Shown here: one piece after another, positions 18,789 through 29,025 of the stretch
Layout: each line of letters begins with the position of its first letter
How positions within the stretch are numbered: the stretch's first letter is position 1
Source of the DNA: Methylomonas sp. AM2-LC
GTDB taxonomy: Bacteria; Pseudomonadota; Gammaproteobacteria; Methylococcales; Methylomonadaceae
Length of the DNA: 64,000 nucleotides
Direction: 5' to 3'
NCBI RefSeq assembly: GCF_039904985.1
Contig: NZ_CP157005.1
Coordinates: forward strand, 4,235,501-4,299,500
Made by a program: the position numbers and the translations under genes
Notes under the pieces: generated by a model
What the model was told of the DNA's origin: nothing
Databases searched by the model: none
What the model saw: only the letters and a program-made list of their open reading frames with translations

Positions 18789-20003
18789 TTAAATTAAACG
18801 TTCACCACGGGCTAACTTAGGAAGCTTTCCTTCCAATCCCATTGCCGCTTTCATCACCTTATTTCTCACCGGTGTAATATGCTGAGCAAATCCTAAACCT
18901 AAATTTCTGAGCAATTTTACAGGCAAGATGTCATTGCTAAAAAACCGATAAAAAACATCCATAACGGTCATCATTTTTAAATTTTCATTCCGCCGTTGCT
19001 TTTCATAGCTACGTAATATATTGACATCAGCTATATCTTTACCTTCCACACTAGCCTTGATCAACACTTCAGCCAATGCGGCCGCGTCTAATAAACCAAT
19101 ATTTACACCCTGCCCTGCCAAGGGATTAATCATGTGCGCAGCATCCCCTACTAACGCAATGCCTTGCTTCACATAATGCTGTGCATGCTGTCTTTTTAGC
19201 GGAAAACTGACCACACCTAAAATCTGCGAAACTTCACCTAAACATTTTGGAAAAGCGTTTAATAACTCCACTTTTAACTGATCAAACGTTAAAGCTTGTA
19301 AGCGCCTCACTTCATCGGGAGAATTGTACCAAACCAATGACGCATAATTTCCAGTTAAGGGAAGGAATGCTTGCGGACCACTGGGTACAAAACGTTGCCA
19401 AGTAATGTCCTGCTGGGCATAAGCTGTTTCAATGTAAATCACTAAAGCATGTTGGTTATAATCCCAGCTGGTCACCCCTAAACCAACTGTTTGTCTAACT
19501 CGAGAATGCCCTCCATCCGCAGCAACCAATAATTTTGCTTGCAAGATCGTTCCATCGCCAAGCACTAATTTTGATGCATTTCCACTGTATTCGATCTTAT
19601 TAATAGTTTGCGGCATCAACAATTTAACATTATCGAAACTGGTAAGCCTATCCAACAACGCCAACTGAGTAACTCGATTTTCGACAATATAGCCCAATTC
19701 AGGCTGGCTGATCTCATCACTGTCGAACGTGGTATCTCCCATATTTTCCCAAACTCTCATGCGCCGAAACGGACAACTGCGTCGTGAAATTACGCCTTGC
19801 CATGCCCCAACTGCATCAAGAATGTTTTTAGAGGCTATGCTTAATGCCGAAACGCGCAAATCATGTGGTTGCTCTGAAGAAAAGACATCCGGTGCCTGTG
19901 CCTCAATAACCGCCACCTGCAAATTGCTTCCACCTAAACAACAGGCCACCGCAGCACCGACCATACCACCACCAACAATCACTACATCAAAATCTTCATT
20001 CAT
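18789..20003 (-). CDS. UbiH/UbiF/UbiI-family FAD-dependent ubiquinone hydroxylase
   Basis: A 404-residue flavoprotein monooxygenase. The FAD dinucleotide-binding motif VIVGGGMVGAA is at residues 8-18, the second conserved segment is LLVAADGGHSRVR (DG fingerprint), and the third, LVGDAAHMINPLAGQGVNIGL, is the GD motif of the Ubi/COQ6 hydroxylases. It hydroxylates the ring of a ubiquinone intermediate. Which of the ring positions (UbiH, UbiF or UbiI type) cannot be settled by eye. It is transcribed alone and divergently from the glutamate synthase gene. Confidence 0.9.
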   Translation of the reverse strand: MNEDFDVVIVGGGMVGAAVACCLGGSNLQVAVIEAQAPDVFSSEQPHDLRVSALSIASKNILDAVGAWQGVISRRSCPFRRMRVWENMGDTTFDSDEISQPELGYIVENRVTQLALLDRLTSFDNVKLLMPQTINKIEYSGNASKLVLGDGTILQAKLLVAADGGHSRVRQTVGLGVTSWDYNQHALVIYIETAYAQQDITWQRFVPSGPQAFLPLTGNYASLVWYNSPDEVRRLQALTFDQLKVELLNAFPKCLGEVSQILGVVSFPLKRQHAQHYVKQGIALVGDAAHMINPLAGQGVNIGLLDAAALAEVLIKASVEGKDIADVNILRSYEKQRRNENLKMMTVMDVFYRFFSNDILPVKLLRNLGLGFAQHITPVRNKVMKAAMGLEGKLPKLARGERLI

Positions 20004-20076
20004 ATTGACACTTCACTAAGTCATAAATATTTGGGTACAGGCCAACAATTCGCTGCTAATTTTCATTCGCATGGAT

Positions 20077-20105
20077 ATGACATAGCAGCTCGTAGCTGTT
20101 ATAAT
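20077..20105 (+). promoter_or_regulatory. Sigma-70 promoter for the glutamate synthase gene
   Basis: ATGACA at 20077-20082 (5 of 6 to TTGACA), a 17-base spacer and a perfect TATAAT at 20100-20105. Transcription would begin near 20112, giving an untranslated leader of about 145 bases before the start codon at 20258. Confidence 0.65.
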
Positions 20106-20257
20106 TAAAAAGTTTCGCTAACCGAAAATTCCACAAGGATTTCGCTGCTATTAAGTGACTCTAACACGCAACAAACAGAAAGACCATAAACAGCACTACT
20201 GGCAAGGTAAATTCTCCGGCTAGCGCATTAACCCGGCAAGACAGGATCTGGATAGCT

Positions 20258-23200
20258 ATGATTAAAAACGCCCAGAAAAACAACACTGCACTCACACTTT
20301 ACGATGCCAATCTATCTCAGGACAGCTGCGGTGTTGGATTTATTACACGTAAAGATAGCAAACAAACCCACGAACTACTGACTATATCCCACGAGGCGCT
20401 CTGTACTATTCCGCATCGCGGCGGCATGAGTGCAGAAGGCATTGGCGATGGCGCGGGGGTCAACATTGATCTGTCTTTGACTTTTTTCCGCAAGGTGACG
20501 GGCGATCCCTCCCTAGAGTTAGGTCAGTTTGGCGTTGCCAATTTCTTTTTCCCTGAAAACCACGCTCATTATGACTCAGTAGCTGCACAACTGGTAGAAG
20601 AACAATTTAAAGCTTATGATTTACCCATTATCAAGTGGCGTGAAATTCCGGTAGATAATTCTGTTATCAATGCCGCCGCACTCAAAGCACAATTACCGAT
20701 AAAACAGGTTATTTTTGGTCGACCAACCGCTTTACAGCATGCCAGCCACGCTGAATTTGAAAAACATATCCAATCAGCTTTGCTGACGATTGAAGTATCA
20801 GGATTTACTCGTCCTGAACTGAATGGTTTTTATCCTTTGTCTATGAGTTCTCACACACAGGTTTACAAAGGCCGACTTAACTCTTTTGAAGTTATACCCT
20901 ATTTTGTTGATTTGTATGATAAAGATCACGAAATCAACACGCTGTTCTTTCACACGCGTTTTTCTACCAATACTGCGCCAGCAACTATTATGGCTCAGCC
21001 TTTTCGGTATATGGCGCATAATGGCGAATTAAATACCGACAAAAAAAACCGTCTGAGCGAAAACGCTATTGCCCGGCAAAACAATAAACATATAGTGTTT
21101 CCTTGCGGACAATCCGATTCTAGCCGATTGGACCAAACACTGACGCGTCGCATCAACGAAGACGGGCTAGACATCGTTACAGCCATTCTGGCCATGATGC
21201 CCCCTGCCTGGGAAAATGACTCGTCGTTATCCCCCGGTGTGCGAGCCATGCTGGAATACTTCAGTCTTTATGAAGAAAAAAATGATGGTCCAGCAGCGCT
21301 GATCTTTAACGATGGCATCCGTGTTGGCGCACGTCTTGATCGTCTTGGCTTGCGCCCCCTACGCTCTGTTGAAACCAAAGAATATCTGGCAGTAATGTCC
21401 GAAGCCGGACAAATTGATTTTCCAGCAGCAGAAGTATTACGTCGTGGGCGCATTGAAGCAGGCGGTATGCTTTATTTCGATCACAGCACAGGTGAGTCAT
21501 ACAATACTCGCCAAGTACTGGAGAATCTGGCAAAGGCAAAAGACTACCCAGCGTTGTTAGAGCAAAGCAGAATACATATTAACGATCTGCCAAAAGTTAG
21601 TTTGTCGGAAATTAATAATGTACACGAATTCAATTTCAACCAACGCCATACAGCTTATTCGCTGAATCAGGAAAGCTTTAAATTTCTTCTAGATCCTATT
21701 CTGCAAACAGGTTTAGAAAAAGTCTCGGCCATGGGATATGGACTCACGCCCAATGCATTAAGCGCGGCTGAAGGCGGCATGTTCCGCTATTTTAGCCAAC
21801 GCTTTGCACAAGTCACCAACCCGCCGCTGGATTCTTTACGTGAAAGCGATGGCATGACGCTAAGAGTCGCTTTGGGCGCAAAACCCACTTTCTCAACTGA
21901 AAACAGCAAACAGTTGATGATAGAAACCCCTATTTTGCAACGCACTCAATTAGAACAGATCCGGCGTCAAAATCAGGTGCGCAATATCACTTTAGACATG
22001 CTTTATACGCCAGACTTTGATTGTGCAATTAAAAACGAAAGCGCATTGGAAGAAGCGATCAATTCAGTATGCCTACAAGTCGAACAAGCAGCCAGAAATA
22101 ACATTGGTATTATTATATTGAGTGACTTCAATATTAATACGCACAAAGCAGCTATTCCAGCACTATTAATGGTAGCTGCAGCAAACCAACATCTGGTTAA
22201 ACTTGGCTTGCGTTTTAATTCTTCGCTGATTTTAGAAACAGGACAAGCTGTAAGCCCTCACGATGTAGCGACCATACTAGGATTTGGTGCTTCCGCACTC
22301 TGCTCTCTTAGCGTGCACAATCGGGTAATGAGCGAGTATAGTGATAGTGAAGCTCAACAAAAAGCTTTGTATAATTTTCAAAAAGGCATTGAAAAATCCT
22401 TAATGAAAACCATGGGAAAATTTGGCTTATGTACAGTGGAAAGCTACATAGGCGGTGAGTTCTTTGAATCCAATTATTTAGATACTGACGAACCAAAATT
22501 AAAACCCTATTTTCCCAATATTCATGCTTCTGTTGGTGGCGCAGGTTATAGTGATATCGCAGCTAGCGCTATGGAATGGCATCATAAAGCCAAAAGCGTT
22601 AAAGACGAAAACGACATTCCTTTTCTAGGTCTGTTTAAAGAACGTCAGGAAGGCGCAGGTCACACGTTTGGCAATACCGCAGTTCGGGAATATATTAATA
22701 TGACCGACGAAGCCATTCTATATATACCACAACCTCAAGCTCATACCGCCAGCGACACCGCCTATCTGGATTTTGGCTATGAAAAACGCACACCCAAACA
22801 GATAGATGCGTTTGGCATTACCCCTGCCTACCGCAATTTTACCCGTAATTTGTCTCTGGAACGCGCTAAACGTCCAGCAGCATTACGGGATGTAATGGAA
22901 TTTCCAATTGATATTTCTGCCGCTAAAACACAGGCAGAATTTGATCGTTTACTGGGCAGCCAGAACTTGAGAGGTAATCTCAATTTCGTCATTCGAGGCC
23001 TGATTGTAAAGCAAACGCGTGATCTACACTTCAGCATCACCTTTAGTGACAATATCAGCAATGCGCGCTTACAAAATCTTGCCGCACATTTAACAACGCG
23101 TTTCACTGATGACGACTATACGCTTAGCATTAGCGAGCAAAGCATTAACTTACAAAGCAATAATACAGATAGCTTAATATACAACTACCTGTCGGCTATC

Positions 23201-25741
23201 CGTAGCGCTCGGCCACGACTGGCTCTTCAAGAAGTACAGGCCGCACACAAAATTACACCAACATTTGCTTCAGGTGCTATGAGCCACGGCGCATTGTTAG
23301 CCGAAGCGCATGAAGCGGTCGCACAAGGCACCAATATTGCTGGCTGCATGAGTAACTCGGGTGAAGGTGGCGAACACTCCAGCCGTTTTAACACCTTACG
23401 TTCCAGCAAAATTAAACAGTTTGCATCAGGTCGTTTTGGTGTATGGGCAGGCTATCTTGCCGATCCCAATCTGGAAGAAATCGAGATTAAAATTGGTCAA
23501 GGTGCTAAACCTGGAGAAGGCGGCCAACTTCCAGCACCCAAAGTGTCCGTAGAAATTGCCGCCTTGCGCGGTGGCACACCCAAAGTAGAGCTGGTAAGCC
23601 CTCCACCTCATCACGACACCTATTCTATTGAAGATCTTGGCCAGCTTATTCACGACGCAAAAGCCGCTAGAGTGCGCGTTGTGGTAAAACTGGTGTCCTC
23701 GGAAGGAATAGGTACCATTGCTGTTGGTGTGGCCAAAGCAGGAGCTGATGTCATTAACGTAGCCGGAAATAGCGGCGGTACAGGTGCAGCAGCTGTTACC
23801 AGCCTAAAAAATACAGGTCGCTCACCGGAAATTGGTATCGCCGAAGTACATCAAGCCTTATCCGTCAATGGTTTACGCGAAAAAGTCATTTTGCGTTGCA
23901 GCGCAGCCCATCAGAATGGTGCGGACGTCGTTAAATCGGCCATTCTAGGTGGTGATTCTTTCGAGTTTGGCACTACAGCATTAATGATGTTGCGATGTGT
24001 GATGGCAAAAAACTGCAATATTCGCTGCCCTGCGGGATTAACGACTGCACATGAGGAATTTAAAGGAGATCCTCGTGTTTTAGCGCAATATTTCATGAAT
24101 CTTGCTCACGAAGTACGTGAAATATTGGCCGATTTGGGTTATACCAGTCTTCAGGAAATTCGAGGAAAAACCGAGTTATTGCATTTGGTCACACATGACA
24201 GCATGGTCGGTCAGATTTATTTACAAAAATTATTGGCAGAAGTAAAAGAAACTAAAATCGATAAGCCTATTTATTTGGAAAAAGATTTTAGCATTGACGA
24301 TTTAATTTTTGCACAAGTTAAAGCTCAACTATTTGAAAATAAAAAAACTCAAGTAGTGATCGAAGGCAAACAGTTCAAATTAAATAATCGCAACAAAACA
24401 GTGGGCGGACAAACCGCTATCGATTTGGAGCGTTTGTTAGCTTATGAACTTAACGCTGATCAAGTTGAATCCTTACCCTTTATCTATACCAACCAACTTG
24501 GTCGCCGTTATCTGACAGACGACACCATTATTGTGCGCACTCACGGCTCAGCGGGTCAAAGCTATGCAGCTTTCAACAATGATGGCATGCGCATGGAACA
24601 TACAGGCACCTGTAATGACGGGGTTGGTAAAACCGCTTGTGGTGGTATTATCGTGATTAAATCACCGGGAGGCGGCTCTAATTTGCCCGGAGAAAATGTA
24701 TTAATCGGTAACTTTGCCTTATTTGGCGCATCCGGAGGTAAAGTATTTATCAATGGCGAAGCGGGTGACCGATTTGCTGTACGTAACTCTGGAGCAATGG
24801 CTGTTGTAGAAGGTGTCGGTGACTTCGGCTGCGAATACATGATCAATGGCGCTGTATTAAATTTAGGTGGCTTTGGAAAAGGCTTCTGCACGGGAATGTC
24901 TGGCGGTAATGCCTACCAGTATGATCCAGATAACCGACTGCAAGATTTGTGTGATAACACTTCTGTCAGCATTCATAAATTGACCGATGATCACCCAGCC
25001 GCATACAGCCATGAGCAATTTATACTGTATATGCTGGAACAACACATTGAGGCAACACGCTCCGAAAAAGCTAGTTTCCTTCTAAAAAACTGGGCCGAAC
25101 AACGGCAGTATTTTAAATTTGCCCTGCCTTTATGGCTAAACAGAACCCAAACTGCCGAGTTTCTAAGCAAAGCGATGGATCGTAAGTCCATGATTGAGGA
25201 GCTTAGCGTGGCATTTGCTCAAAACCAGATAGCTGAAATTAAACACGCCTACCAATCCCAATCAGCTCTATTTTCTGGAGCTATACCCGGATATGGCGAA
25301 ACAGACACTGAACTGACTTTAAAGTTAATCAATAGTTATGCGGTGATCGACAAGGCACAGCAAATCGCTAAAGATCAACTTAGCAAAGCAGGGCAAACGC
25401 TTAGCCCCGGCTTAATCGATTCTCATGCCTACAAGCTTATTATGGAGCGTCCACGCAAATTACAGGATGCATTGATTAAAAACATCAGGGAAGCATATAG
25501 CCAGTATGAGGATAGCCAACTGGCCGCACTAATGGCTGAAAAAAGACTTAACGACTACAAAACAACACTAAAACTACGCGATGTACAAAGTATTTATTCA
25601 ATAGGCTCTACTGCTTGGATTATTGAGCAAGATACTATTAATCGTGCCGCTTTAAACGGCGTAGCATCGGTACAAAAAAATCTTGCTAGTCTGGAAAGTT
25701 TAGCAATTGTTACCGAGATGTTAGTGAGCGAGTCAACTTAA
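20258..25741 (+). CDS. gltB: Long-form glutamate synthase (GOGAT) large subunit
   Basis: An 1827-residue protein, some 300-350 longer than typical GltB. Residue C24 in DSCGVGF is the amidotransferase nucleophile after a 23-residue propeptide. The class II glutaminase domain is followed by a central domain, an FMN/2-oxoglutarate synthase domain (SGAMSHGALLAEAHEA, GAKPGEGGQLP) and a GXGXG beta-helix (GGxGKGFCTGMSGG near 1545). The Fe-S cysteines are C1247, C1253 and C1257, spaced C-x5-C-x3-C, whereas classical GltB has C-x5-C-x4-C. A C-terminal helical extension of about 250 residues follows the GXGXG domain. It makes two glutamate from glutamine and 2-oxoglutarate. No gltD follows; a diflavin reductase gene does. 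A sigma-70 promoter and a terminator bracket it as one unit. Confidence 0.92.
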   Translation: MIKNAQKNNTALTLYDANLSQDSCGVGFITRKDSKQTHELLTISHEALCTIPHRGGMSAEGIGDGAGVNIDLSLTFFRKVTGDPSLELGQFGVANFFFPENHAHYDSVAAQLVEEQFKAYDLPIIKWREIPVDNSVINAAALKAQLPIKQVIFGRPTALQHASHAEFEKHIQSALLTIEVSGFTRPELNGFYPLSMSSHTQVYKGRLNSFEVIPYFVDLYDKDHEINTLFFHTRFSTNTAPATIMAQPFRYMAHNGELNTDKKNRLSENAIARQNNKHIVFPCGQSDSSRLDQTLTRRINEDGLDIVTAILAMMPPAWENDSSLSPGVRAMLEYFSLYEEKNDGPAALIFNDGIRVGARLDRLGLRPLRSVETKEYLAVMSEAGQIDFPAAEVLRRGRIEAGGMLYFDHSTGESYNTRQVLENLAKAKDYPALLEQSRIHINDLPKVSLSEINNVHEFNFNQRHTAYSLNQESFKFLLDPILQTGLEKVSAMGYGLTPNALSAAEGGMFRYFSQRFAQVTNPPLDSLRESDGMTLRVALGAKPTFSTENSKQLMIETPILQRTQLEQIRRQNQVRNITLDMLYTPDFDCAIKNESALEEAINSVCLQVEQAARNNIGIIILSDFNINTHKAAIPALLMVAAANQHLVKLGLRFNSSLILETGQAVSPHDVATILGFGASALCSLSVHNRVMSEYSDSEAQQKALYNFQKGIEKSLMKTMGKFGLCTVESYIGGEFFESNYLDTDEPKLKPYFPNIHASVGGAGYSDIAASAMEWHHKAKSVKDENDIPFLGLFKERQEGAGHTFGNTAVREYINMTDEAILYIPQPQAHTASDTAYLDFGYEKRTPKQIDAFGITPAYRNFTRNLSLERAKRPAALRDVMEFPIDISAAKTQAEFDRLLGSQNLRGNLNFVIRGLIVKQTRDLHFSITFSDNISNARLQNLAAHLTTRFTDDDYTLSISEQSINLQSNNTDSLIYNYLSAIRSARPRLALQEVQAAHKITPTFASGAMSHGALLAEAHEAVAQGTNIAGCMSNSGEGGEHSSRFNTLRSSKIKQFASGRFGVWAGYLADPNLEEIEIKIGQGAKPGEGGQLPAPKVSVEIAALRGGTPKVELVSPPPHHDTYSIEDLGQLIHDAKAARVRVVVKLVSSEGIGTIAVGVAKAGADVINVAGNSGGTGAAAVTSLKNTGRSPEIGIAEVHQALSVNGLREKVILRCSAAHQNGADVVKSAILGGDSFEFGTTALMMLRCVMAKNCNIRCPAGLTTAHEEFKGDPRVLAQYFMNLAHEVREILADLGYTSLQEIRGKTELLHLVTHDSMVGQIYLQKLLAEVKETKIDKPIYLEKDFSIDDLIFAQVKAQLFENKKTQVVIEGKQFKLNNRNKTVGGQTAIDLERLLAYELNADQVESLPFIYTNQLGRRYLTDDTIIVRTHGSAGQSYAAFNNDGMRMEHTGTCNDGVGKTACGGIIVIKSPGGGSNLPGENVLIGNFALFGASGGKVFINGEAGDRFAVRNSGAMAVVEGVGDFGCEYMINGAVLNLGGFGKGFCTGMSGGNAYQYDPDNRLQDLCDNTSVSIHKLTDDHPAAYSHEQFILYMLEQHIEATRSEKASFLLKNWAEQRQYFKFALPLWLNRTQTAEFLSKAMDRKSMIEELSVAFAQNQIAEIKHAYQSQSALFSGAIPGYGETDTELTLKLINSYAVIDKAQQIAKDQLSKAGQTLSPGLIDSHAYKLIMERPRKLQDALIKNIREAYSQYEDSQLAALMAEKRLNDYKTTLKLRDVQSIYSIGSTAWIIEQDTINRAALNGVASVQKNLASLESLAIVTEMLVSEST

Positions 25742-25749
25742 TCTATTAC

Positions 25750-25772
25750 AGGGGTAGAAATACCCCTTTTTC
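25750..25772 (+). terminator. Rho-independent terminator after gltB
   Basis: AGGGGTA and TACCCCT form a 7-bp stem (25750-25756 with 25761-25767) closed by a GAAA loop and followed by a TTTTTCT run. It lies 9 bases after the gltB stop and implies that the diflavin reductase gene has its own promoter or depends on read-through. Confidence 0.85.
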
Positions 25773-25948
25773 TGATTAAATATTATTTAGAGTAACTATT
25801 CAGTTTTAAGGTTGCAGAATATCAAATATGAAATTCGTCAATCCTCCGTCACACGCCCATTGCTAAAGGCGTGCTATATGGTACAAAATAGTTACAAATC
25901 AAATTCAGTGACTGGACAGTTTGACACCTGTCTATAGATGGTAATGAA

Positions 25949-27685
25949 ATGAAAGCACCTTTTATCCCCCAAAACGCTCCATTTAGTGAAACACAACGCG
26001 CATGGCTAAGCGGCTTTTTCGCTGGCATGCACAGCCATATGCTACATAGTGCTAGCAGCATCAATTCGCAAAACACGAGGACATTACATATTCTTTACGG
26101 CAGTCAAACCGGCAACTCTGCCTCATTGGCCAACGATGTCGCGACTAGCGCTAAAAACCACGGTTTACAAGCTGTTGTTAAGAGTATGGACGAAGTTGAA
26201 ATATCACAATTGGCACAAATGCCTTATCTGCTAATTATTACCAGCACTTACGGTGAAGGTGCAATGCCAGATAATGCTGAAATACTCTGGGAAGCAGCCA
26301 ATCAAGAATCAGCTCCCCACCTTGATCAGGTTAAATACGCTGTTTTAGCTTTAGGCGATACCAGTTACGACTTATTCTGCCAGGCCGGCATTGATTGGGA
26401 TAATCGTTTGCATGCAATGGGTGCAACACGAATTTTTGATCGCGTTGATTGCGACACCGACTTTGAAGAAGCGGCTGAAAAATGGATTAGTGAAGTAGTT
26501 CCTTTAATGGCTGAAGGTGCAGAAACAATAGCCGTGATTGACAGTGGCAACCCGACCAATAAATCAGCTTATAATCGTAAAAACCCTTTTCCAGCCAAAA
26601 TGCTGGTCAATCGCATTATCACTGCTCTGGATTCATCAAAAGAGACACGACATTACGAAATATCGATTGCAGGGTCTGAGCTGAGTTATGAAGCGGGGGA
26701 CGCACTCTGCGTTATACCCAGCAACTGCCCGGATTTGGTAGCGGCTTTATTAAAAGCCATTAACTGCACAGGCGATGAAGATGAACCTGTTAACGGTGAA
26801 TTAATAAAATTATCTGAAGCCTTACGCAATCAATTTGAAATCAAATTGCCCAGTAAAGAATTGCTGGAAGAAATTGCTATTCGCTCTGGTGACCAAGAAT
26901 TACACAGCCTTCTCAACGGCGATAAAGACAAACTGTCTGAATATCTTTGGGGGCGAGACATTCTAGATCTTTTGCTAAAATTCCCTGCATTAGAGTTTTC
27001 TGCTGCTGAATTTCTACGCTTGTTAAAACCTTTACAACACCGCGCTTATTCTATTTCTTCAAGTGGCAAACAATATCCTGACACGGTGCATTTAACAGTT
27101 GCCAGTGTCCGTTATGATGCACATGGCCGTCAGCATAAAGGTGTTTGTTCCACTTATCTGGCTGATTTAGTGAGTGCTGAATCTGCTGTGAAAGTCTTTT
27201 TTACACCCAACCAAAGTTTCCGTGTACCTATGGACGATAGTCTGCCCATGATTATGGTAGGCCCCGGAACAGGTATCGCTCCTTTTAGGGCTTTTCTGCA
27301 AGAACGCCAATACCGTAAAGCAAGTGGCAAAAACTGGCTTTTCTTTGGTGATCGCAATGCTGCAACAGACTTCTTGTATCGAGATGAAATAGAAGCAATG
27401 CAAAGCAGTGGATTATTAACCCATCTGGATTTAGCTTTTTCCCGTGATCAGGAAGAAAAAATCTATGTTCAGGATCGTATGCTGGAAAATGGGGCGGAAT
27501 TGTATGCGTGGCTGGAGCAAGGCGGCTATTTCTTCGTCTGCGGTGACGCGTACCGTATGGCTAAAGATGTTGATCAGGCTTTACATACCGTTATCAAAAC
27601 TCATGGCAACAAAACACTCACCGAAACTGTTGACTATGTTAATCAACTAAAGAAAGATAAACGCTATGTAAGGGACGTGTATTAG
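25949..27685 (+). CDS. CysJ-like diflavin NADPH reductase
   Basis: A 578-residue protein. After an N-terminal PFSETQRAWLSGFFAGM segment, common in CysJ-like proteins, comes a flavodoxin-like FMN domain (about 48-190; YGSQTGNSASLA, TSTYGEGAMPDNA, LALGDTSYDLFC). The rest is an FAD/NADPH reductase: RAYSISSS for FAD, GVCSTYL, GPGTGIAPFRAFLQER and FVCGDAYRMAKDVDQAL for NADPH, ending YVRDVY. It would pass electrons from NADPH through FAD and FMN to a partner. The usual partner is sulfite reductase haemoprotein CysI, which is not nearby; the neighbour is the long glutamate synthase, itself lacking a GltD gene. A link between the two is inference. Confidence 0.9.
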   Translation: MKAPFIPQNAPFSETQRAWLSGFFAGMHSHMLHSASSINSQNTRTLHILYGSQTGNSASLANDVATSAKNHGLQAVVKSMDEVEISQLAQMPYLLIITSTYGEGAMPDNAEILWEAANQESAPHLDQVKYAVLALGDTSYDLFCQAGIDWDNRLHAMGATRIFDRVDCDTDFEEAAEKWISEVVPLMAEGAETIAVIDSGNPTNKSAYNRKNPFPAKMLVNRIITALDSSKETRHYEISIAGSELSYEAGDALCVIPSNCPDLVAALLKAINCTGDEDEPVNGELIKLSEALRNQFEIKLPSKELLEEIAIRSGDQELHSLLNGDKDKLSEYLWGRDILDLLLKFPALEFSAAEFLRLLKPLQHRAYSISSSGKQYPDTVHLTVASVRYDAHGRQHKGVCSTYLADLVSAESAVKVFFTPNQSFRVPMDDSLPMIMVGPGTGIAPFRAFLQERQYRKASGKNWLFFGDRNAATDFLYRDEIEAMQSSGLLTHLDLAFSRDQEEKIYVQDRMLENGAELYAWLEQGGYFFVCGDAYRMAKDVDQALHTVIKTHGNKTLTETVDYVNQLKKDKRYVRDVY

Positions 27686-27727
27686 TACGCTATACTTTCT
27701 AGGCTTTCGTCCCATTAAAAACTAGGC

Positions 27728-27769
27728 CAAACCTTGCTTTTTTAATAAAACTGCAAGGTTTGACTTTTT
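27728..27769 (+). terminator. Probable terminator after the diflavin reductase gene
   Basis: CAAACCTTGC (27728-27737) and GCAAGGTTTG (27753-27762) make a perfect 10-bp stem with a 15-base loop, followed by ACTTTTTG. The T-run starts two bases after the stem, so the terminator is plausible but not ideal. It separates this gene from the convergent gene at 27847. Confidence 0.65.
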
Positions 27770-27846
27770 GACAGTCAAGCTAGATTGGCAATGACATACT
27801 AATCATTTCAAACAAGCAAGACGTTATTGGTCAGCATAGAATTACC

Positions 27847-28203
27847 CTAACCCAAATGCTTACAACACGGGCATTTCCAACCTGATTCACTGGGTGGTGT
27901 TGGATGAATACTATTACCCAATTTCTTTATACCACCGAAATCATGGAAGTTTCTGCATACTTTTTCGAATGCCTCCAATGGTGTAGCGGCAAAACTGAAT
28001 TTAAATTTAGGATGTTTACCCACATGTTCTTTCAGTCGTGCATTAAGATCGGTTTCTGACCGTCCAACATATTTAACAACAAATTTATTAGTCTTTGGAC
28101 TGATAAGACCTAAGGCATAATTACCCACACAATCCTTAGCAATGAGTTCGTCAATTTTTACATTGGTCAAATCATAAGCTCCCTGCATTTCAAGTGAAGC
28201 CAT
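27847..28203 (-). CDS. Small GIY-YIG-like protein with C-terminal cysteine cluster
   Basis: Hypothetical protein of 118 residues. I choose the second ATG (28203) because GGAG then stands at a usual distance; the first is at 28206. GNYALGLI and VKYVGRSETDLNARLKEHV resemble the two GIY-YIG strands and the conserved Arg helix; FEKVCRNFHDF may carry the later Glu. The C-terminus SGWKCPCCKHLG has a CPCC cluster that could bind zinc. A nuclease fold is likely, a role unknown. It has no operon partner and converges on the diflavin reductase gene. Confidence 0.6.
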   Translation of the reverse strand: MASLEMQGAYDLTNVKIDELIAKDCVGNYALGLISPKTNKFVVKYVGRSETDLNARLKEHVGKHPKFKFSFAATPLEAFEKVCRNFHDFGGIKKLGNSIHPTPPSESGWKCPCCKHLG

Positions 28204-28425
28204 CATTACTCCGAATTATTAACGCATTGAAAAAACCAAACTCATATACAACTAAAACCTTGACTGTATTATTTAAAACAGTCACTTCAGGCAAAACAGG
28301 AAGTTTTTAAGAAGGTATTTGCATTAGGCAAACAAGAAAGGACTCTAGCGTTTAGATATTGCCCAAAATGGCATATCTTGAAAAATTGAGTTTTCAGAAT
28401 TTTAAACCTAAACGTTTAAAGTACA

Positions 28426-29025
28426 TTAATCTTCACGACTTAAATAGGCTCTTGGCCTTTGATGATTTAAGCGATAACGATGCCGCAACCATACTCCTGC
28501 CAAAGCAGCTATCATCAACCCACAAGACACAATAGTCAAGTATATCAAACCTTTGAGCTCTGACAGCTCTTTAATGACTGTCTTATCAACTGCCGTCTGT
28601 TCGGTTTTTGCAGTAGATTCCGGGGTATAAGAAGTGAGAATTTTAACATCACCCTTCAATTCCTGAAGAGACTCCAGTGAATCAGCAATACTACCCCGGC
28701 GCAAATTATCTTCTAATGATTTGATTTTGCTATCAATCGTACCACTCACCAAACCAAACATTTGACTTTTAAGCGTATTAATATCCGCCGAAATTGCAGT
28801 ATCCTGCTGAGTTGCACCACTCAAACGTTGACGACCGATTTGCTCTATAAAACTTTGCCTAGGTATTATGACCAAGCCCATAACAAAAACAACAGCCATT
28901 AAGGCAAACACCAGCATTAACAGAAGTCTGTTAGTTTTAACCAATGCATGATGTGGTTGAATAGTCTGCAGGACGACAACTTCACGCTTGCGGGGTTCTA
29001 CATCGTCCAGATTAAACTCGGCCAT
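28426..29025 (-). CDS. Hypothetical two-helix membrane protein with periplasmic coiled coil
   Basis: 199 residues, family not recognised. Residues about 30-52 (NRLLLMLVFALMAVVFVMGL) and about 160-182 are membrane helices. Between them is a stretch of about 105 residues rich in Gln, Ser, Leu and Lys that should be helical or coiled-coil in the periplasm. The N-terminus is acidic then basic; the C-terminal tail RHRYRLNHQRPR is strongly basic, so both ends are likely cytoplasmic. A TATAAT-like box lies on the minus strand at 29113-29118. No functional inference is justified. Confidence 0.7.
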   Translation of the reverse strand: MAEFNLDDVEPRKREVVVLQTIQPHHALVKTNRLLLMLVFALMAVVFVMGLVIIPRQSFIEQIGRQRLSGATQQDTAISADINTLKSQMFGLVSGTIDSKIKSLEDNLRRGSIADSLESLQELKGDVKILTSYTPESTAKTEQTAVDKTVIKELSELKGLIYLTIVSCGLMIAALAGVWLRHRYRLNHQRPRAYLSRED

